From: Paraburkholderia atlantica
Lineage (GTDB): Bacteria > Pseudomonadota > Gammaproteobacteria > Burkholderiales > Burkholderiaceae
Direction: 5' to 3'
Length of the DNA stretch: 64,000 bases
Assembly: GCF_009362785.1 (NCBI RefSeq)
Contig: NZ_WHNQ01000003.1
Span: 248,001-312,000 of the forward strand
Numbering within the stretch: position 1 is the stretch's first letter; every line of letters begins with the position of its first letter. A model generated the notes under the pieces. It did not search any database. It saw only the letters and a list, made by a program, of their open reading frames with translations, and was not told where the DNA came from. Of the stretch, positions 7,822 to 18,666 are shown one piece after another. A program made the translations under genes and the position numbers.

Positions 7822-9084
7822 ATGTCTTCCACGAAACCACAACCTGAGCTCGGCCCGCTTCGCTATCGCCCGTTTCGAGCAATATGGATGGCAATGTTGG
7901 CGGCGAGCCTTGGCGCCTGGGTGCAGAACGTGGGGGCAGCATGGTTAATGACTTCGCTCACGACGTCCCCGGTGATGATTGCACTGACCCAGGCCGCGAC
8001 CACGATACCGGCATTTCTGCTCGGGATGCCGGCGGGAGTGCTCGCCGATTCCATGGATAAACGCCGCCTGTTGCTAGCCGCGCATTGCTGGATGCTGGTC
8101 TCATCGATCCTCTTTTGTATTCTGCTGATGCTGGATGCAATCAATCCGGTCAGACTGCTGATCTTTACGCTTCTGCTCGGTTCAGGCAGTGCCGTATCAG
8201 TCCCGGCCTGGCAATCGTCAACCGCAGAAGCGGTGCCTCGGTCGGCGTTGCTCTCCGCGATCGCTCTCAATGGAGTCGCTTTCAATGGCGCGCGCGCAGT
8301 GGGCCCCGCGTTAGCAGGCGCAGTCCTCGCTGGGATAGGACTGTATGCAGTGTTCGCACTAACGACCGGGCTATTTGCCGTCGCGGTGACCATCTTTTTG
8401 CTTTGGTACAAGCCGAAAACAGAAGTCGTTTCAAAGCAGGAGCGTCTGGTAAGCGCGATGTGTGTGGGCGTGCGCTATGTGCTCAGTTGCGTCGTTTTGC
8501 GCGGACATCTGGTTCGCACCCTCACCTTTGTAGTTTGCGCAAGCGCGTTGTGGGCGCTATTGCCGATCGTAGCGAAAAATAATCCAGCTTTAGGCGACGG
8601 CGGGTACGGTACGATGCTCGCGAGCCTGGGAGCAGGCGCCGTGGTTGGTGGAATTGCACTCGGTCGGGTACGCCGCTATCTGGCGCTCAATACTCTGGTC
8701 TGGGGTGCGTCTGTGTTGTTCGGCATTGCAACGTTGATCGCCGCCTACGTGCAGTACATCGCACCGGTATGTCTGTCTCTGCTCGTCGGGGGCGCCGCGT
8801 GGATCACATTCAACTCCACCGTCTCCTCGGCCTTCCAGGCGAAGCTTCCCGCTTGGGTGCGAGCGCGGGCGTTAGCAGTTTTTTTGCTCACGTTTCAAGG
8901 CTCCATGGCATTGGGCGCATTGATATGGGGTGTTTGTGCAGATCAATTCGGTGTCGCGAAGACGCTAACTGCCGCGGCCTTGTTGATGCTCGCCGGTCCG
9001 CTACTCTTGCGGCGACACCCAGTACGCATGGAGGCTGAGTTGATGCCTCCTTCGACAATGATTGAATCCCAAGGTGGTAGTTGA
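7822..9084 (+). CDS. MFS transporter, MFS_3/EntS-like
   Basis: This major facilitator of about 420 residues starts at ATG 7822 (MSSTKPQPELG); the frame upstream is not protein-like. The opening LRYRPFRAIWMAMLAASLGA and the first-loop motif GVLADSMDKRRLLLAAHCWM are typical of the MFS_3 (EntS-like, formerly DUF894) exporters, with about 12 hydrophobic helices. Members export siderophores, drugs or small acids. The substrate cannot be read. It is isolated from the catabolic operons: divergent from the lipoate-ligase-like gene and convergent with the 3-hydroxyacyl-CoA dehydrogenase gene. Confidence 0.8.
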   Translation: MSSTKPQPELGPLRYRPFRAIWMAMLAASLGAWVQNVGAAWLMTSLTTSPVMIALTQAATTIPAFLLGMPAGVLADSMDKRRLLLAAHCWMLVSSILFCILLMLDAINPVRLLIFTLLLGSGSAVSVPAWQSSTAEAVPRSALLSAIALNGVAFNGARAVGPALAGAVLAGIGLYAVFALTTGLFAVAVTIFLLWYKPKTEVVSKQERLVSAMCVGVRYVLSCVVLRGHLVRTLTFVVCASALWALLPIVAKNNPALGDGGYGTMLASLGAGAVVGGIALGRVRRYLALNTLVWGASVLFGIATLIAAYVQYIAPVCLSLLVGGAAWITFNSTVSSAFQAKLPAWVRARALAVFLLTFQGSMALGALIWGVCADQFGVAKTLTAAALLMLAGPLLLRRHPVRMEAELMPPSTMIESQGGS

Positions 9085-9107
9085 AACGGCAGCAAAAATA
9101 GTAGCGA

Positions 9108-9125
9108 CGGCTCCGCCCTGAGCCG
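9108..9125. terminator. Convergent hairpin between MFS and hydroxyacyl-CoA dehydrogenase genes
   Basis: Arms CGGCTC and GAGCCG with a 6-nt loop sit between the two convergent stop codons, probably a shared terminator. The stem can extend outward with one mismatch. Confidence 0.45.
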
Positions 9126-9174
9126 CCGCATTTAGTTCAACCGTGCTGGAGTCTACGTTCCCCGAACATCGCCT

Positions 9175-10023
9175 TCAGTACTTATAGACACCCCACCCGG
9201 CTTTCCGCCCCAGCCGTCCCGCCGCAACCAACTCTCGCAATAGCGGGCATGCACGATACTTCGAATCGCCGAAGTCCTTCCGATAAACATCCATGACAGA
9301 AAGGCAAACATCCAGCCCCACCAGGTCAGCGAGCGCGAGTGGGCCGATCGGGTGATTCGCACCAAGCTTCATTCCGGCATCGATTTCTTCCGCGGTTGCG
9401 ACACCTTCCGCTAACACGAAAAACGCCTCGTTGATCATTGGCACGAGGATACGGTTCACTACGAAGCCTGGCGAGTTGGTCACGCCTATCGGAGACTTGC
9501 CGAGCCGCTCAGTCAACTCGCGCACCGCATTGACAGTGGACTCGGTCGTTTGCAGGCCACGAATGACCTCCACGAGCGCCATCACAGGCACCGGATTGAA
9601 GAAATGCATGCCAATGAAACGTGTCGGATCATTAAGCACTGCACCCAGTGCGGTGATCGAAATCGACGACGTATTTGACGCAATGATTGCATCGGCACGC
9701 GCCACAGACTCAATTTGCTTCAGAATGCGGATCTTCAGATCAACATTCTCGGTTGCCGCTTCAATGATGATGTCTGCGGTCGAGAGGCGCTGATAGTCAG
9801 TGGAAGTTCCGATCCGGGTTAGCGCGGAATCACGCGACGCCGCGTCCAGCTTTCCCTTGTCGACGAGACGCCCGAGATTCGCTGTCAATGTTGACAGTCC
9901 CTTCGAGAGCGCCGTCTCATTGACATCAATCATGACCACGTTGAGACCCGCCACGGCGGCGACCTGAGCGATGCCATTGCCCATCGTTCCGGCACCGACT
10001 ACCGCTAGCGATTTGAAAATCAT
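9175..10023 (-). CDS. 3-hydroxyacyl-CoA (3-hydroxybutyryl-CoA) dehydrogenase
   Basis: The start is ATG 10021-10023 with AAGGAGAG upstream, giving 282 residues, the normal length of single-domain FadB2/PaaH-type enzymes. It has the NAD-binding VVGAGTMGNGIAQVAAVAG at the N-terminus, the catalytic-His motif MHFFNPVPVMALVEVIRG, and GFVVNRILVPMINEAFFVL in the C-terminal dimer domain. It oxidises (S)-3-hydroxyacyl-CoA to the 3-keto form with NAD+. It supplies the dehydrogenase step between the window's crotonases and thiolase. It lies 186 nt downstream of the TetR gene on the same strand. Confidence 0.9.
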   Translation of the reverse strand: MIFKSLAVVGAGTMGNGIAQVAAVAGLNVVMIDVNETALSKGLSTLTANLGRLVDKGKLDAASRDSALTRIGTSTDYQRLSTADIIIEAATENVDLKIRILKQIESVARADAIIASNTSSISITALGAVLNDPTRFIGMHFFNPVPVMALVEVIRGLQTTESTVNAVRELTERLGKSPIGVTNSPGFVVNRILVPMINEAFFVLAEGVATAEEIDAGMKLGANHPIGPLALADLVGLDVCLSVMDVYRKDFGDSKYRACPLLRELVAAGRLGRKAGWGVYKY

Positions 10024-10209
10024 ATTGTTCTCTCCTTGCAAGATCGGGATCTTCTGAGCCGTTTGCAGATACCCATGCCGATGAAGCGCGCAATGACATC
10101 TCGGGGTTGCGCATTTCGGAACGGGCATAGATTCAAGTGTTACAGCACGAAACTTCAAACCCAGTTCTGCGTTGAAACACGATCGCGTGACCCGTTATCC
10201 TGTTCATTT

Positions 10210-10878
10210 TCATCGACGTATACCTGCTTCGGAGGTCAGCCCGTCGCGAGCCGGGAACAATGGGGGGCTCTCTATCAACCACGACGACAAGGCCTTTCGC
10301 ACGATCTTTCCGGCAAGCAGTTTTTCGGCGCCTGCAGGAGGCGGAATGATCAAGCTGCGACGGAAGTACCCTGTCAGGCAAGCGTGAATGAAAGTTGCCT
10401 CGAACGCGCAGTCGAGATCGTCTGAAGCACCTGGGGGCTTAGCGACGCGTGCCAAGGTCGCCTCGATCGAGTACTGTGCAAGGAGCGCCGACTCCCTGAA
10501 CATCGATGCCGACACAGTGCAATCGGCATCAATTTCCGCAGTGGACAGCGCGATCGAATACAGTCGGCGCTTCGTCCCTATCCGTAGCACATCGACCAAC
10601 CGCCGCTCGAGCTCGACACGCAACGCATCGATGGTTCCGGTCGCGGCTTCCGCGCCCGACACAGTGAAGGCGTCCAGCGGAAGTTCGGAGCGTTCGAACA
10701 GTGCGCTTACGAGCGACCACTTGTTCGCGAAGTGACAGTAGATGGCACCACGAGTCATACCGCTCGCACGAGCAATGTCCTCGAGGGTCGTCGACGCGAC
10801 GCCATGTGCGAAAAAAAGGCATTCCGCGCTATCGAGTAGCTTCTCGCGAGTAGCAAGTCCTTGCAATTTACGCTTCAT
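10210..10878 (-). CDS. TetR family transcriptional regulator
   Basis: This 222-residue protein has an N-terminal TetR helix-turn-helix: ATREKLLDSAECLFFAHGVA followed by TTLEDIARASGMTRGAIYCH and FANK (about residues 8-53). The C-terminal ligand domain is divergent; its early part resembles AcrR/TtgR-type repressors. Its ATG overlaps the stop of the upstream SDR gene by ATGA, so it is translated from the SDR transcript. It may repress the panC/SDR or hydroxyacyl-CoA dehydrogenase genes around it; the ligand is unknown. Confidence 0.85.
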   Translation of the reverse strand: MKRKLQGLATREKLLDSAECLFFAHGVASTTLEDIARASGMTRGAIYCHFANKWSLVSALFERSELPLDAFTVSGAEAATGTIDALRVELERRLVDVLRIGTKRRLYSIALSTAEIDADCTVSASMFRESALLAQYSIEATLARVAKPPGASDDLDCAFEATFIHACLTGYFRRSLIIPPPAGAEKLLAGKIVRKALSSWLIESPPLFPARDGLTSEAGIRR

Positions 10879-11705
10879 TGCGCAGCGCGGCTTTTGGACA
10901 TCGAGTCAATGAACATTACGTCACGGGGGCTCGACGCAAGGTGCTGACCTCCGTCGACAACCAAAGTGGTCCCCGTGACGCCATGGGCATTCGCAAGATA
11001 CGCAGCCGCTTCAACGATATCCTCCGGTCGCGAACCCCGCAGAAGAGGCGTCATCTTATGAACAGTGTCGAATTGCGCCTGTGTTTGATCGCCCGACACT
11101 AACGTCAATCCCGGAGCCAGCCCCACGACTCTGATTTTCGGAGCAAGAGCCTGTGCGAGCGCGACGGTCGCGTTGGCCAGCGCGGCCTTGGTCGCCGTGT
11201 ACGAAATGTAGTCGGGGTTCATGTTGAACAGCTTCTGGTCAAGCACGTTCACGACTACACCGCGCTTCGCTTCGTCCGATACCGCGCTGTCCGGCACCAC
11301 TTCGAACAGTCCTTGTGCCAGCGCCAGCGGTGCGGCGACGTTGATCGCCATCAGTTCGAGCAACCGCGCATAACCAAATGTTTGCGCGGTATCTTCGTCG
11401 AACCGTGACGCACAGTTAAGAACGCAGTCGAGTCGACCGAAGGCCTCCACGCACGCTGGCACCAGTTGCTTGACCTGTTCCTCGATTGCCAGGTCAGCGC
11501 ATAGGGCGACCGATCTGCGCCCCTGCGACTTGATGTGGTCGACAACCTCTCGGGCTTCCTGTGTCGACTCGTGATAGTGCACCGCGACATCCCATCCTCG
11601 CGCAGCGAAACCGAGCGCAAGCGCCCGACCGATCCGCCTCGCGGCGCCTGTTACGAGTACAGCGCGGCGGCAGGGCCCGCCGTGATCCGAGTCTGATTCG
11701 ATCAT
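10875..11705 (-). CDS. SDR oxidoreductase, FolM/pteridine reductase-like
   Basis: This 276-residue short-chain dehydrogenase has the cofactor loop VTGAARRIGRALALGFAARG, where the Arg pair is typical of NADPH-dependent FolM/PTR1 relatives. The family's NNAS motif appears as LNCASRF, and the catalytic YTATK is followed by an APG-like GLAPGLTL. FolM-type enzymes reduce dihydromonapterin or dihydrobiopterin. It follows panC by about 100 nt and is coupled to the TetR gene. Alternatively it reduces a pathway ketone, as other SDRs here may. Confidence 0.7.
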   Translation of the reverse strand: MIESDSDHGGPCRRAVLVTGAARRIGRALALGFAARGWDVAVHYHESTQEAREVVDHIKSQGRRSVALCADLAIEEQVKQLVPACVEAFGRLDCVLNCASRFDEDTAQTFGYARLLELMAINVAAPLALAQGLFEVVPDSAVSDEAKRGVVVNVLDQKLFNMNPDYISYTATKAALANATVALAQALAPKIRVVGLAPGLTLVSGDQTQAQFDTVHKMTPLLRGSRPEDIVEAAAYLANAHGVTGTTLVVDGGQHLASSPRDVMFIDSMSKSRAAQ

Positions 11706-11803
11706 GTCAAACGGCCGGATTGGGAAGGCGCGTGACTAGCCTTCGGGTTGGCACCCTGCCCTGCTGGTCCAGAAGCGCGGCGGCAAGGCTATGCATCGAA
11801 AAC

Positions 11804-12676
<873 letters not shown>

Positions 12677-14347
12677 TCACATGTTTGGATAATTCGGACC
12701 ACCGCCGCCTTCCGGTGTCACCCATACGATGTTCTGGGTCGGGTCCTTGATGTCGCAAGTCTTGCAGTGCACGCAATTCTGCGCGTTGATCTGCAGGCGG
12801 TCCTCGTCCTGATCGTCCTTCACGTACTCGTAGACGCCTGCTGGACAGAAGCGGGATTCTGGGCCTGCATAGGTTCGCAGGTTGACGTTCACCGGCACAC
12901 TCGCGTCCCTGAGCGTGAGGTGCGCCGGCTGATTTTCTTCATGATTGGTATTCGAAATGAAAACAGACGACAGACGATCGAACGTGAGTTTGCCGTCAGG
13001 CTTTGGATACTCGATCGGCTTGCACTGCGACGCGGGCTTGAGCATTTCGTGATCGCGATGCCGGTGATGCAGCGTCCAAGGCACATTGCCGCCCAGCACT
13101 TTCTGCTCGATGCCCACCATCAGCGTGCCGAGGTACAGGCCTTTGCTCATCCATTGCTTGAAATTGCGCGCCTTGTATAGCTCCGTGTAGAGCCACGACT
13201 GCTTGAACGCTTCCGGATAGGCCGCGAGTTCGTCGTGCTGGCGGCTAGCTTGCAACGCATCGAAGGCGGCATCCGCGGCCAGCATGCCGGTCTTGATCGC
13301 CGCGTGACTGCCTTTGATGCGCGAGGCATTCAGGAAGCCGGCATCGTCACCCACGAGCGCACCGCCCGGAAATACGAGCTTCGGCAGAGACATCAGGCCG
13401 CCGGCCGTGATTGCGCGCGCACCATACGACACGCGCTTGCCGCCCTCCAGGAACTTGCGGATTTCCGGGTGCGTCTTGTAGCGCTGAAACTCCTCGAATG
13501 GCGAAAGGTAGGGGTTCTGATACGCGAGACCGACGACAAAACCCACCATCACCTGGTTATTGTCGGTGTGGTACAAAAATGAGCCGCCATAAGTGTCCGA
13601 CTCAAGCGGCCAGCCAGCCGTATGGACCACCACACCCGGCTGATGCTTCGAGGGGTCGATCTCCCACAGCTCCTTGATGCCGATGCCATAGACCTGTGGG
13701 TCGGCGTTCTTGCCGAGATTGAAATTCTCATTGAGCTGACGGCCAAGGTGACCGCGGCAGCCTTCGCAGAACAGCGTGTACTTCGCGTGCAACTCCATCC
13801 CGAGCTGGAAGTTCTCGGTGGGCTCGCCGTCTTTGCCAATGCCCATGTTGCCGGTGGCGACGCCCTTGACTGAGCGGTCCTCGTTGTAGAGGACCTCAGC
13901 GGCCGGAAAGCCCGGAAAGATCTCCACGCCCAGCGCCTCGGCCTGCTGCCCCAGCCAGCGCGTGACGTTCGCGAGACTGATCACGAAGTTGCCGTGGTTC
14001 TTGAAGTTGTCCGGCAATGCCCAGTTCGGGACCGACTTCGCACCGGTTTCCGAAAGGAAAAGGAACCTGTCTTCGGTCACGGAGACGTTCAGCGGCGCGC
14101 CCTGTTCCTTCCAGTCGGGTATCAGTTCATCGAGCGCACGCGGGTCCATGACCGCGCCGGAGAGGATATGGGCTCCGATCTCCGAGCCTTTCTCCAGCAC
14201 ACAGACGCCAATCTCGGCGTTCTTTTCGGCTGCCAACTGCTTCAGGCGGATCGCCGCGGAGAGGCCTGCCGGACCGCCGCCGACGATGACCACGTCGTAT
14301 TCCATCGACTCGCGCGGCCCGTAGCCTTGCTGATTGTGTTCCGCCAT
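12677..14347 (-). CDS. Electron transfer flavoprotein-ubiquinone oxidoreductase
   Basis: The start is ATG 14345-14347 behind AAGGAGGCAG, giving 556 residues, the usual ETF-QO length. It has the N-terminal FAD motif DVVIVGGGPAGLSAAIRLKQ, a central ubiquinone-binding region, and a C-terminal 4Fe-4S cluster: a first Cys in RFCPAG and then CVHCKTCD. It passes electrons from reduced ETF to ubiquinone at the inner membrane. No ETF subunits or intact acyl-CoA dehydrogenase lie in the window, so its partners are elsewhere. With panC downstream it looks like an auxiliary copy serving acyl-CoA oxidation. Confidence 0.95.
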   Translation of the reverse strand: MAEHNQQGYGPRESMEYDVVIVGGGPAGLSAAIRLKQLAAEKNAEIGVCVLEKGSEIGAHILSGAVMDPRALDELIPDWKEQGAPLNVSVTEDRFLFLSETGAKSVPNWALPDNFKNHGNFVISLANVTRWLGQQAEALGVEIFPGFPAAEVLYNEDRSVKGVATGNMGIGKDGEPTENFQLGMELHAKYTLFCEGCRGHLGRQLNENFNLGKNADPQVYGIGIKELWEIDPSKHQPGVVVHTAGWPLESDTYGGSFLYHTDNNQVMVGFVVGLAYQNPYLSPFEEFQRYKTHPEIRKFLEGGKRVSYGARAITAGGLMSLPKLVFPGGALVGDDAGFLNASRIKGSHAAIKTGMLAADAAFDALQASRQHDELAAYPEAFKQSWLYTELYKARNFKQWMSKGLYLGTLMVGIEQKVLGGNVPWTLHHRHRDHEMLKPASQCKPIEYPKPDGKLTFDRLSSVFISNTNHEENQPAHLTLRDASVPVNVNLRTYAGPESRFCPAGVYEYVKDDQDEDRLQINAQNCVHCKTCDIKDPTQNIVWVTPEGGGGPNYPNM

Positions 14348-14531
14348 CCCCACTGCCTCCTTGACGCCTCGAAACGTCCCGATACCTGTTGGACTGTCGC
14401 CCCGCGAGGGCGATGTCAACACGGAAATCGCGTTCTGCGTCTCCCGTAGTCGACAGCAAGGAGTATATATAAATGAATGGCGTATAACAATATGAACGCA
14501 AGGCGAGCGAGGCGCAAGGCCCCGCGTCGTC

Positions 14532-16457
14532 TCAGAGGGGCGATCCCCTCGACACGTCAAGGAATCCCGCGGTCTTCAACCTCTCGAAGATTGTCTCTAC
14601 AGCCACCTCGGCAGAACTGGTCGTGGTATTGATGTGGATTTCAGGGCTCTCCGGCGCCTCGTAGGGCGAATCGATGCCGGTGAAGTTCTTCAACTCGCCG
14701 CGGCGCGCTTTCTTGTAGAGTCCTTTCGGATCGCGTTCCTCGGCCACTTCCAGTGGCGTGTCGATGAAGACCTCGATGAATTCACCCTCCTCCATCAGCT
14801 CGCGCGCCAGCGCGCGCTCTGCACGAAACGGCGAAATGAATGCGGTAATGACGATCACGCCGGCGTCGGCCATCAATTTCGCCACCTCGGCAATGCGCCG
14901 GATATTTTCGACACGGTCTTCGGCCGTGAAGCCGAGATCCTTGTTCAATCCGTGCCGAACATTGTCCCCATCGAGCAGATAGGTTCGCTTGCCCATCGCA
15001 TGCAAGCGCTTTTCGAGCAGATTCGCAATTGTCGATTTGCCCGCGCCGGACAGTCCTGTCAGCCAGACAACGCCGCTTTGGTGCCCATTGAGCGTCCGCC
15101 GCGCATGTTTGTCCACTTCCAGCGCCTGCCAGCGGATATTGTTCGCACGGCGCAGTGCGAAGCGCAGCATACCCGCACCGACCGTGCTGTTGGTCATACG
15201 GTCGATGACGATGAAACCGCCAGTCTCGTGGTTTTGCTCGTATGGATCGAAAGCGATCGCACGGTCAAACTCCAGTTCGGCGACGCCGATTTCGTTCAAC
15301 GCGAGAGTCTCCCCGGCCACGTGATCGAGCGTATCCACGTTGAGCTTGTATTTCAGCGGCAATATCGTTGCCGTGACGGTCCGGGTGCCAATCTTCAGCA
15401 GGTAGCTGCGTCCGCGGAGCATGGGTTGATCGCTCATCCATACGAGCGTTGCTTCGAACTGGTCGGCAACCTGCGCTGGCGAATCGGCCGCTGAAATCAG
15501 ATCCCCACGAGAGACATCCACTTCGTCGGCGAGCAGCAGCGTCACCGACTGTTCCGCGAAGGCCTCGTCGAGATCGCCATCGGCGGTCACGATTCTTGCG
15601 ACAGTGGTTTCCCGGCCTGATGGCTGTACTTGTACACGCTGCCCGACACGGGCGACACCGGACGCTATAGTGCCTGCAAATCCGCGGAAATCGAGGTTCG
15701 GGCGGTTGACCCACTGCACCGGGAAACGCATTGGCAGGGCCTGCAAACGGGATTCGTCGATCTCGACGGTCTCTAAGTGATGCATCAAGGATGGGCCGTC
15801 GTACCATGGCGTCCTTGTGCTCCTTTCAACAATGTTGTCGCCGGTTACGCCTGAAATCGGAATTGCAGTCACATCAGATATACCGATCTTATGTGCGAAT
15901 TCGCAATAGTCACGTGAAATCTCGTCGAACCGTTCACGGGAATACTCGACCAGGTCCATCTTATTCACCGCAAGAACCACGTTACGAATGCCGATCAACG
16001 ACACCAGATAGCTATGCCGTCGCGTTTGCTGCAACATGCCTTTGCGTGCATCGACCAGGATGATGGCCAGATCCGCCGTGGACGCTCCCGTTATCATGTT
16101 GCGGGTATATTGCTCATGCCCGGGCGTATCGGCCACGATGAACTTACGGCGGTCGGTCGAGAAAAACCGGTAGGCCACGTCGATCGTGATGCCCTGCTCG
16201 CGCTCGGCGGCAAGACCGTCGAGCAGCAGCGCGTAGTCTATTTCTCCGCCACGCGTGCCGACCTTCTTCGAATCGGCTTCGAGCGCGGCAAGCTGATCCT
16301 CGAATAGCATCCTGGATTCATAGAGCAAACGGCCAATCAATGTGCTTTTGCCGTCGTCCACGCTCCCGCATGTGATGAAACGCAGAAGGCTCTTCTTTTC
16401 GTGCTGCTTCAGGTACCGTTCGATATCGGTCCCGATCAGGTCAGAGACGTGTGCCAT
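14532..16457 (-). CDS. cysNC: Bifunctional sulfate adenylyltransferase subunit 1 / APS kinase
   Basis: This 641-residue fusion starts at ATG 16455-16457, sharing one base with the cysD stop (TGATG). The N-terminal EF-Tu-like GTPase CysN has G1 [16 protein letters not shown]3 [12 protein letters not shown] and G4 NKMDLV. The C-terminal ~190 residues are APS kinase CysC with P-loop [18 protein letters not shown] and [15 protein letters not shown]. With CysD it makes APS, then phosphorylates it to PAPS. No PAPS or APS reductase is nearby, so the product is probably for the sulfotransferase encoded in the same operon and not for cysteine synthesis. Confidence 0.95.
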   Translation of the reverse strand: MAHVSDLIGTDIERYLKQHEKKSLLRFITCGSVDDGKSTLIGRLLYESRMLFEDQLAALEADSKKVGTRGGEIDYALLLDGLAAEREQGITIDVAYRFFSTDRRKFIVADTPGHEQYTRNMITGASTADLAIILVDARKGMLQQTRRHSYLVSLIGIRNVVLAVNKMDLVEYSRERFDEISRDYCEFAHKIGISDVTAIPISGVTGDNIVERSTRTPWYDGPSLMHHLETVEIDESRLQALPMRFPVQWVNRPNLDFRGFAGTIASGVARVGQRVQVQPSGRETTVARIVTADGDLDEAFAEQSVTLLLADEVDVSRGDLISAADSPAQVADQFEATLVWMSDQPMLRGRSYLLKIGTRTVTATILPLKYKLNVDTLDHVAGETLALNEIGVAELEFDRAIAFDPYEQNHETGGFIVIDRMTNSTVGAGMLRFALRRANNIRWQALEVDKHARRTLNGHQSGVVWLTGLSGAGKSTIANLLEKRLHAMGKRTYLLDGDNVRHGLNKDLGFTAEDRVENIRRIAEVAKLMADAGVIVITAFISPFRAERALARELMEEGEFIEVFIDTPLEVAEERDPKGLYKKARRGELKNFTGIDSPYEAPESPEIHINTTTSSAEVAVETIFERLKTAGFLDVSRGSPL

Positions 16458-17365
16458 CAAAAGTACCCCTCCTGTTTCTTGCGCTCCATCGATGCGGCGC
16501 CGTCGTGATCGATCACGCGGCCCTGGCGCTCGGAGGTCGTCGTCAAGAGCATCTCCTGAATGATTTGCGGCAATGTCGTGGCGTTCGACTCGACCGCCCC
16601 GGTCAGCGGATAGCAACCCAGTGTGCGGAAGCGCACCATTCTCTCCTCTGCCTTCTCTTGCGGCTTCAGACGCATGCGGTCATCGTCCACCATCACCAGC
16701 GTGCCGTCCCGATTCACTACGGGTCGCCTCGCCGCGAAATATAACGGCACGATGGGGATATTTTCGAGGTAGATGTACTGCCAGATGTCCAGCTCGGTCC
16801 AGTTTGAGATGGGAAACACGCGGATCGACTCGCCGTGGTTCTTTCGCGCGTTATAAAGACGCCACAGTTCGGGTCGTTGACTCTTCGGGTCCCATTGATG
16901 GGTCGCCGTACGGAATGAAAAAATTCGCTCCTTCGCACGCGATTTCTCTTCGTCCCTGCGAGCCCCCCCGAAAGCGGCATCGAAGCCGTACTTATCGAGT
17001 GCCTGCTTCAGGCCCTGCGTCTTCCACATGTCGGTGTGAACCTGCGAACCATGATCGAACGGATTGATTTCAAGTTCCTTCGCTTCCGGATTCTGGTACA
17101 CAATTAGCTCCATCCCCGCGTCGCGAGCCATCCGGTCGCGCATCGCGTACATGTCCCGAAACTTCCAGGTGGTATCGACATGCAGAAGCGGAAACGGGGG
17201 TCGCGCCGGGTAAAACGCTTTTTTTGCCAGATGGAGCATGCAGGCGCTGTCTTTACCGATTGAGTAAAGCATCACTGGGCGCTGTGCCTCCGCGACGACT
17301 TCTCGCATGATATGAATGCTCTCGGCTTCAAGCCGCCGCAGGTGAGTCAATGTGGGCATGGCCAA
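16457..17365 (-). CDS. cysD: Sulfate adenylyltransferase subunit 2
   Basis: This 302-residue CysD is the catalytic ATP sulfurylase subunit. The PP-loop motif [16 protein letters not shown] (about residues 35-50) is present, as are [19 protein letters not shown] and the C-terminal [16 protein letters not shown] with ERKKQEGYF typical of the family end. The ribosome binding site AAAGGATT precedes the ATG. The gene begins 18 nt after cysQ and overlaps cysNC by one base, so the whole PAPS module is translated from one message. Confidence 0.95.
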   Translation of the reverse strand: MAMPTLTHLRRLEAESIHIMREVVAEAQRPVMLYSIGKDSACMLHLAKKAFYPARPPFPLLHVDTTWKFRDMYAMRDRMARDAGMELIVYQNPEAKELEINPFDHGSQVHTDMWKTQGLKQALDKYGFDAAFGGARRDEEKSRAKERIFSFRTATHQWDPKSQRPELWRLYNARKNHGESIRVFPISNWTELDIWQYIYLENIPIVPLYFAARRPVVNRDGTLVMVDDDRMRLKPQEKAEERMVRFRTLGCYPLTGAVESNATTLPQIIQEMLLTTTSERQGRVIDHDGAASMERKKQEGYF

Positions 17366-17383
17366 TCCTTTTACAAAGGCGAT

Positions 17384-18157
17384 TCACTGTGCGTCCGCGA
17401 TAGCGGCCAACATCAATTCGGCGATCTCGCGTCGACATATGAGTAGATCGGGCATCGAGACGTCCAACCCGTTATAAATGCATGGGCTACCATCGATGCG
17501 GCTGGCATGAAGACCAGCCGCAAGCGCGACGCCTACCGGAGCGCACGAATCCCATTCATATTGACCGCCGGCATGTAGATATGCGTGCGCCCTGCCCTGC
17601 AACACTGCCATTGCCTTTGCGCCTGCCGAGCCCATCGGCACGAGCTCGGCATTCAAGCGCTGCGCAACCCGCAGTGCCAGTTCCGGGGCGCGGGACCGGC
17701 TCACGAGAATTTTTAGTCGCCCATTGGGCGCTGGCGGCAACTCAGGCGGCGATAATGTTCCGAACGTGACGCCACGAGCCGGAAGCGCGACAGCACAAGC
17801 ACGAGGCTCGCCGTTAACCGTCAGTGCGACATGAACCGCCCAGTCGTCGCGCCGCTCGAGGCATTCGCCAAACTCGCGCGTGCCATCGAGCGGGTCGATG
17901 ATCCATACACGATCGAGGGCTAGCCGCTGTGGGTCCGGTGCAGACTCTTCCGAGAGGAAGCCGTCTGCCGGCCGGGTGTGAGCGAGAATGCGCGTTATCA
18001 GCTCGTTTGCCGTGGCGTCGCCCACCGCTCCCAGCGGTTTGCCCGCAAGGACTGCCGACGCACGTATCGCGTTCAACGCGGCTCCGGCCGCCGTAGCAAT
18101 GTGCACGGCTAGACGGTGATCGTCATCAACCGAAAGCACGGTGCTAACCGCGTTCAT
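17384..18157 (-). CDS. cysQ: CysQ-like 3'(2'),5'-bisphosphate nucleotidase
   Basis: This 257-residue inositol-monophosphatase superfamily protein has the metal-binding FLSEESAPD and WIIDPLDGTREFGE (the DPLDGT core, about residues 87-92 of the motif block) and a C-terminal YEWDSCAPVGVALAAGL. In this context it most likely hydrolyses PAP to AMP, relieving product inhibition of sulfotransferases, or cleaves PAPS to APS. It overlaps the VOC gene by 4 nt (ATGA) and precedes cysD by 18 nt. It may also act on other phosphoesters, but the operon argues for PAP. Confidence 0.85.
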   Translation of the reverse strand: MNAVSTVLSVDDDHRLAVHIATAAGAALNAIRASAVLAGKPLGAVGDATANELITRILAHTRPADGFLSEESAPDPQRLALDRVWIIDPLDGTREFGECLERRDDWAVHVALTVNGEPRACAVALPARGVTFGTLSPPELPPAPNGRLKILVSRSRAPELALRVAQRLNAELVPMGSAGAKAMAVLQGRAHAYLHAGGQYEWDSCAPVGVALAAGLHASRIDGSPCIYNGLDVSMPDLLICRREIAELMLAAIADAQ

Positions 18158-18666
18158 TGAACCGCTCCATTGCGAGGCAGCTGTTCCATCGCAGCGAGAC
18201 CCGCTGGTGTGTACCAGATGTGCTCGATATAGTGACCCAGCGTTGCCCGGTGATCCGTGTAGAAGTACCGGGCGGCCCCGGGCGACTGGCCGTCGATCAC
18301 GATGGGCACGCCCGCGGCAGCCATTTCCTTACGCTGCGTTTCGAACGCCGCTTCGCTATCGATCAACTGCGCAATGTGGTGATGGCGAATCGCGAACCCA
18401 TCCCGAGGCAGGGCATCACGATACACGCGGTCGTCGCCGGCTAACGGCTCGATCAGTTCGAGCTGAACCGATCCGACGAATGCAAGCGCGATGTTCAGCG
18501 TGCAGCGACGTCCGGCGATCGACTCAATTTCGATGCCCGGCAGGCGCGCCCACGCCGGCACATTCTGCTGCCTGCAAAAGTGGTCAATTGCCTCGTCCAC
18601 GTCCGTGGTGACATACGCAATCTGCAGAAAGCCGGAAAACGGCGAAAGCGAGAGCGTTTTCATCAT
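18154..18666 (-). CDS. VOC-superfamily (glyoxalase-like) protein
   Basis: This 170-residue protein has two beta-alpha-beta-beta-beta halves. The N-terminal FLQIAYVTTDVDEAIDHFCR is a typical VOC opening, VQLELIEPL carries a Glu in the usual metal-ligand place, and the second half has HHHIAQLI (a likely His ligand) and YIEHIWYTP (a likely Glu ligand). Functions in this superfamily include isomerases, lyases and epimerases. It overlaps the sulfotransferase and cysQ by 4 nt each, so it should act in the same sulfation pathway, perhaps on the acceptor molecule. The exact reaction is unknown. Confidence 0.75.
   Translation of the reverse strand: MMKTLSLSPFSGFLQIAYVTTDVDEAIDHFCRQQNVPAWARLPGIEIESIAGRRCTLNIALAFVGSVQLELIEPLAGDDRVYRDALPRDGFAIRHHHIAQLIDSEAAFETQRKEMAAAGVPIVIDGQSPGAARYFYTDHRATLGHYIEHIWYTPAGLAAMEQLPRNGAVQ

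Noticed and set aside
14532..17365. Reading CysDNC as ordinary sulfate assimilation
   Set aside because: No PAPS/APS reductase, sulfite reductase or sulfate transporter is nearby, and the genes are coupled to CysQ, VOC and a sulfotransferase.
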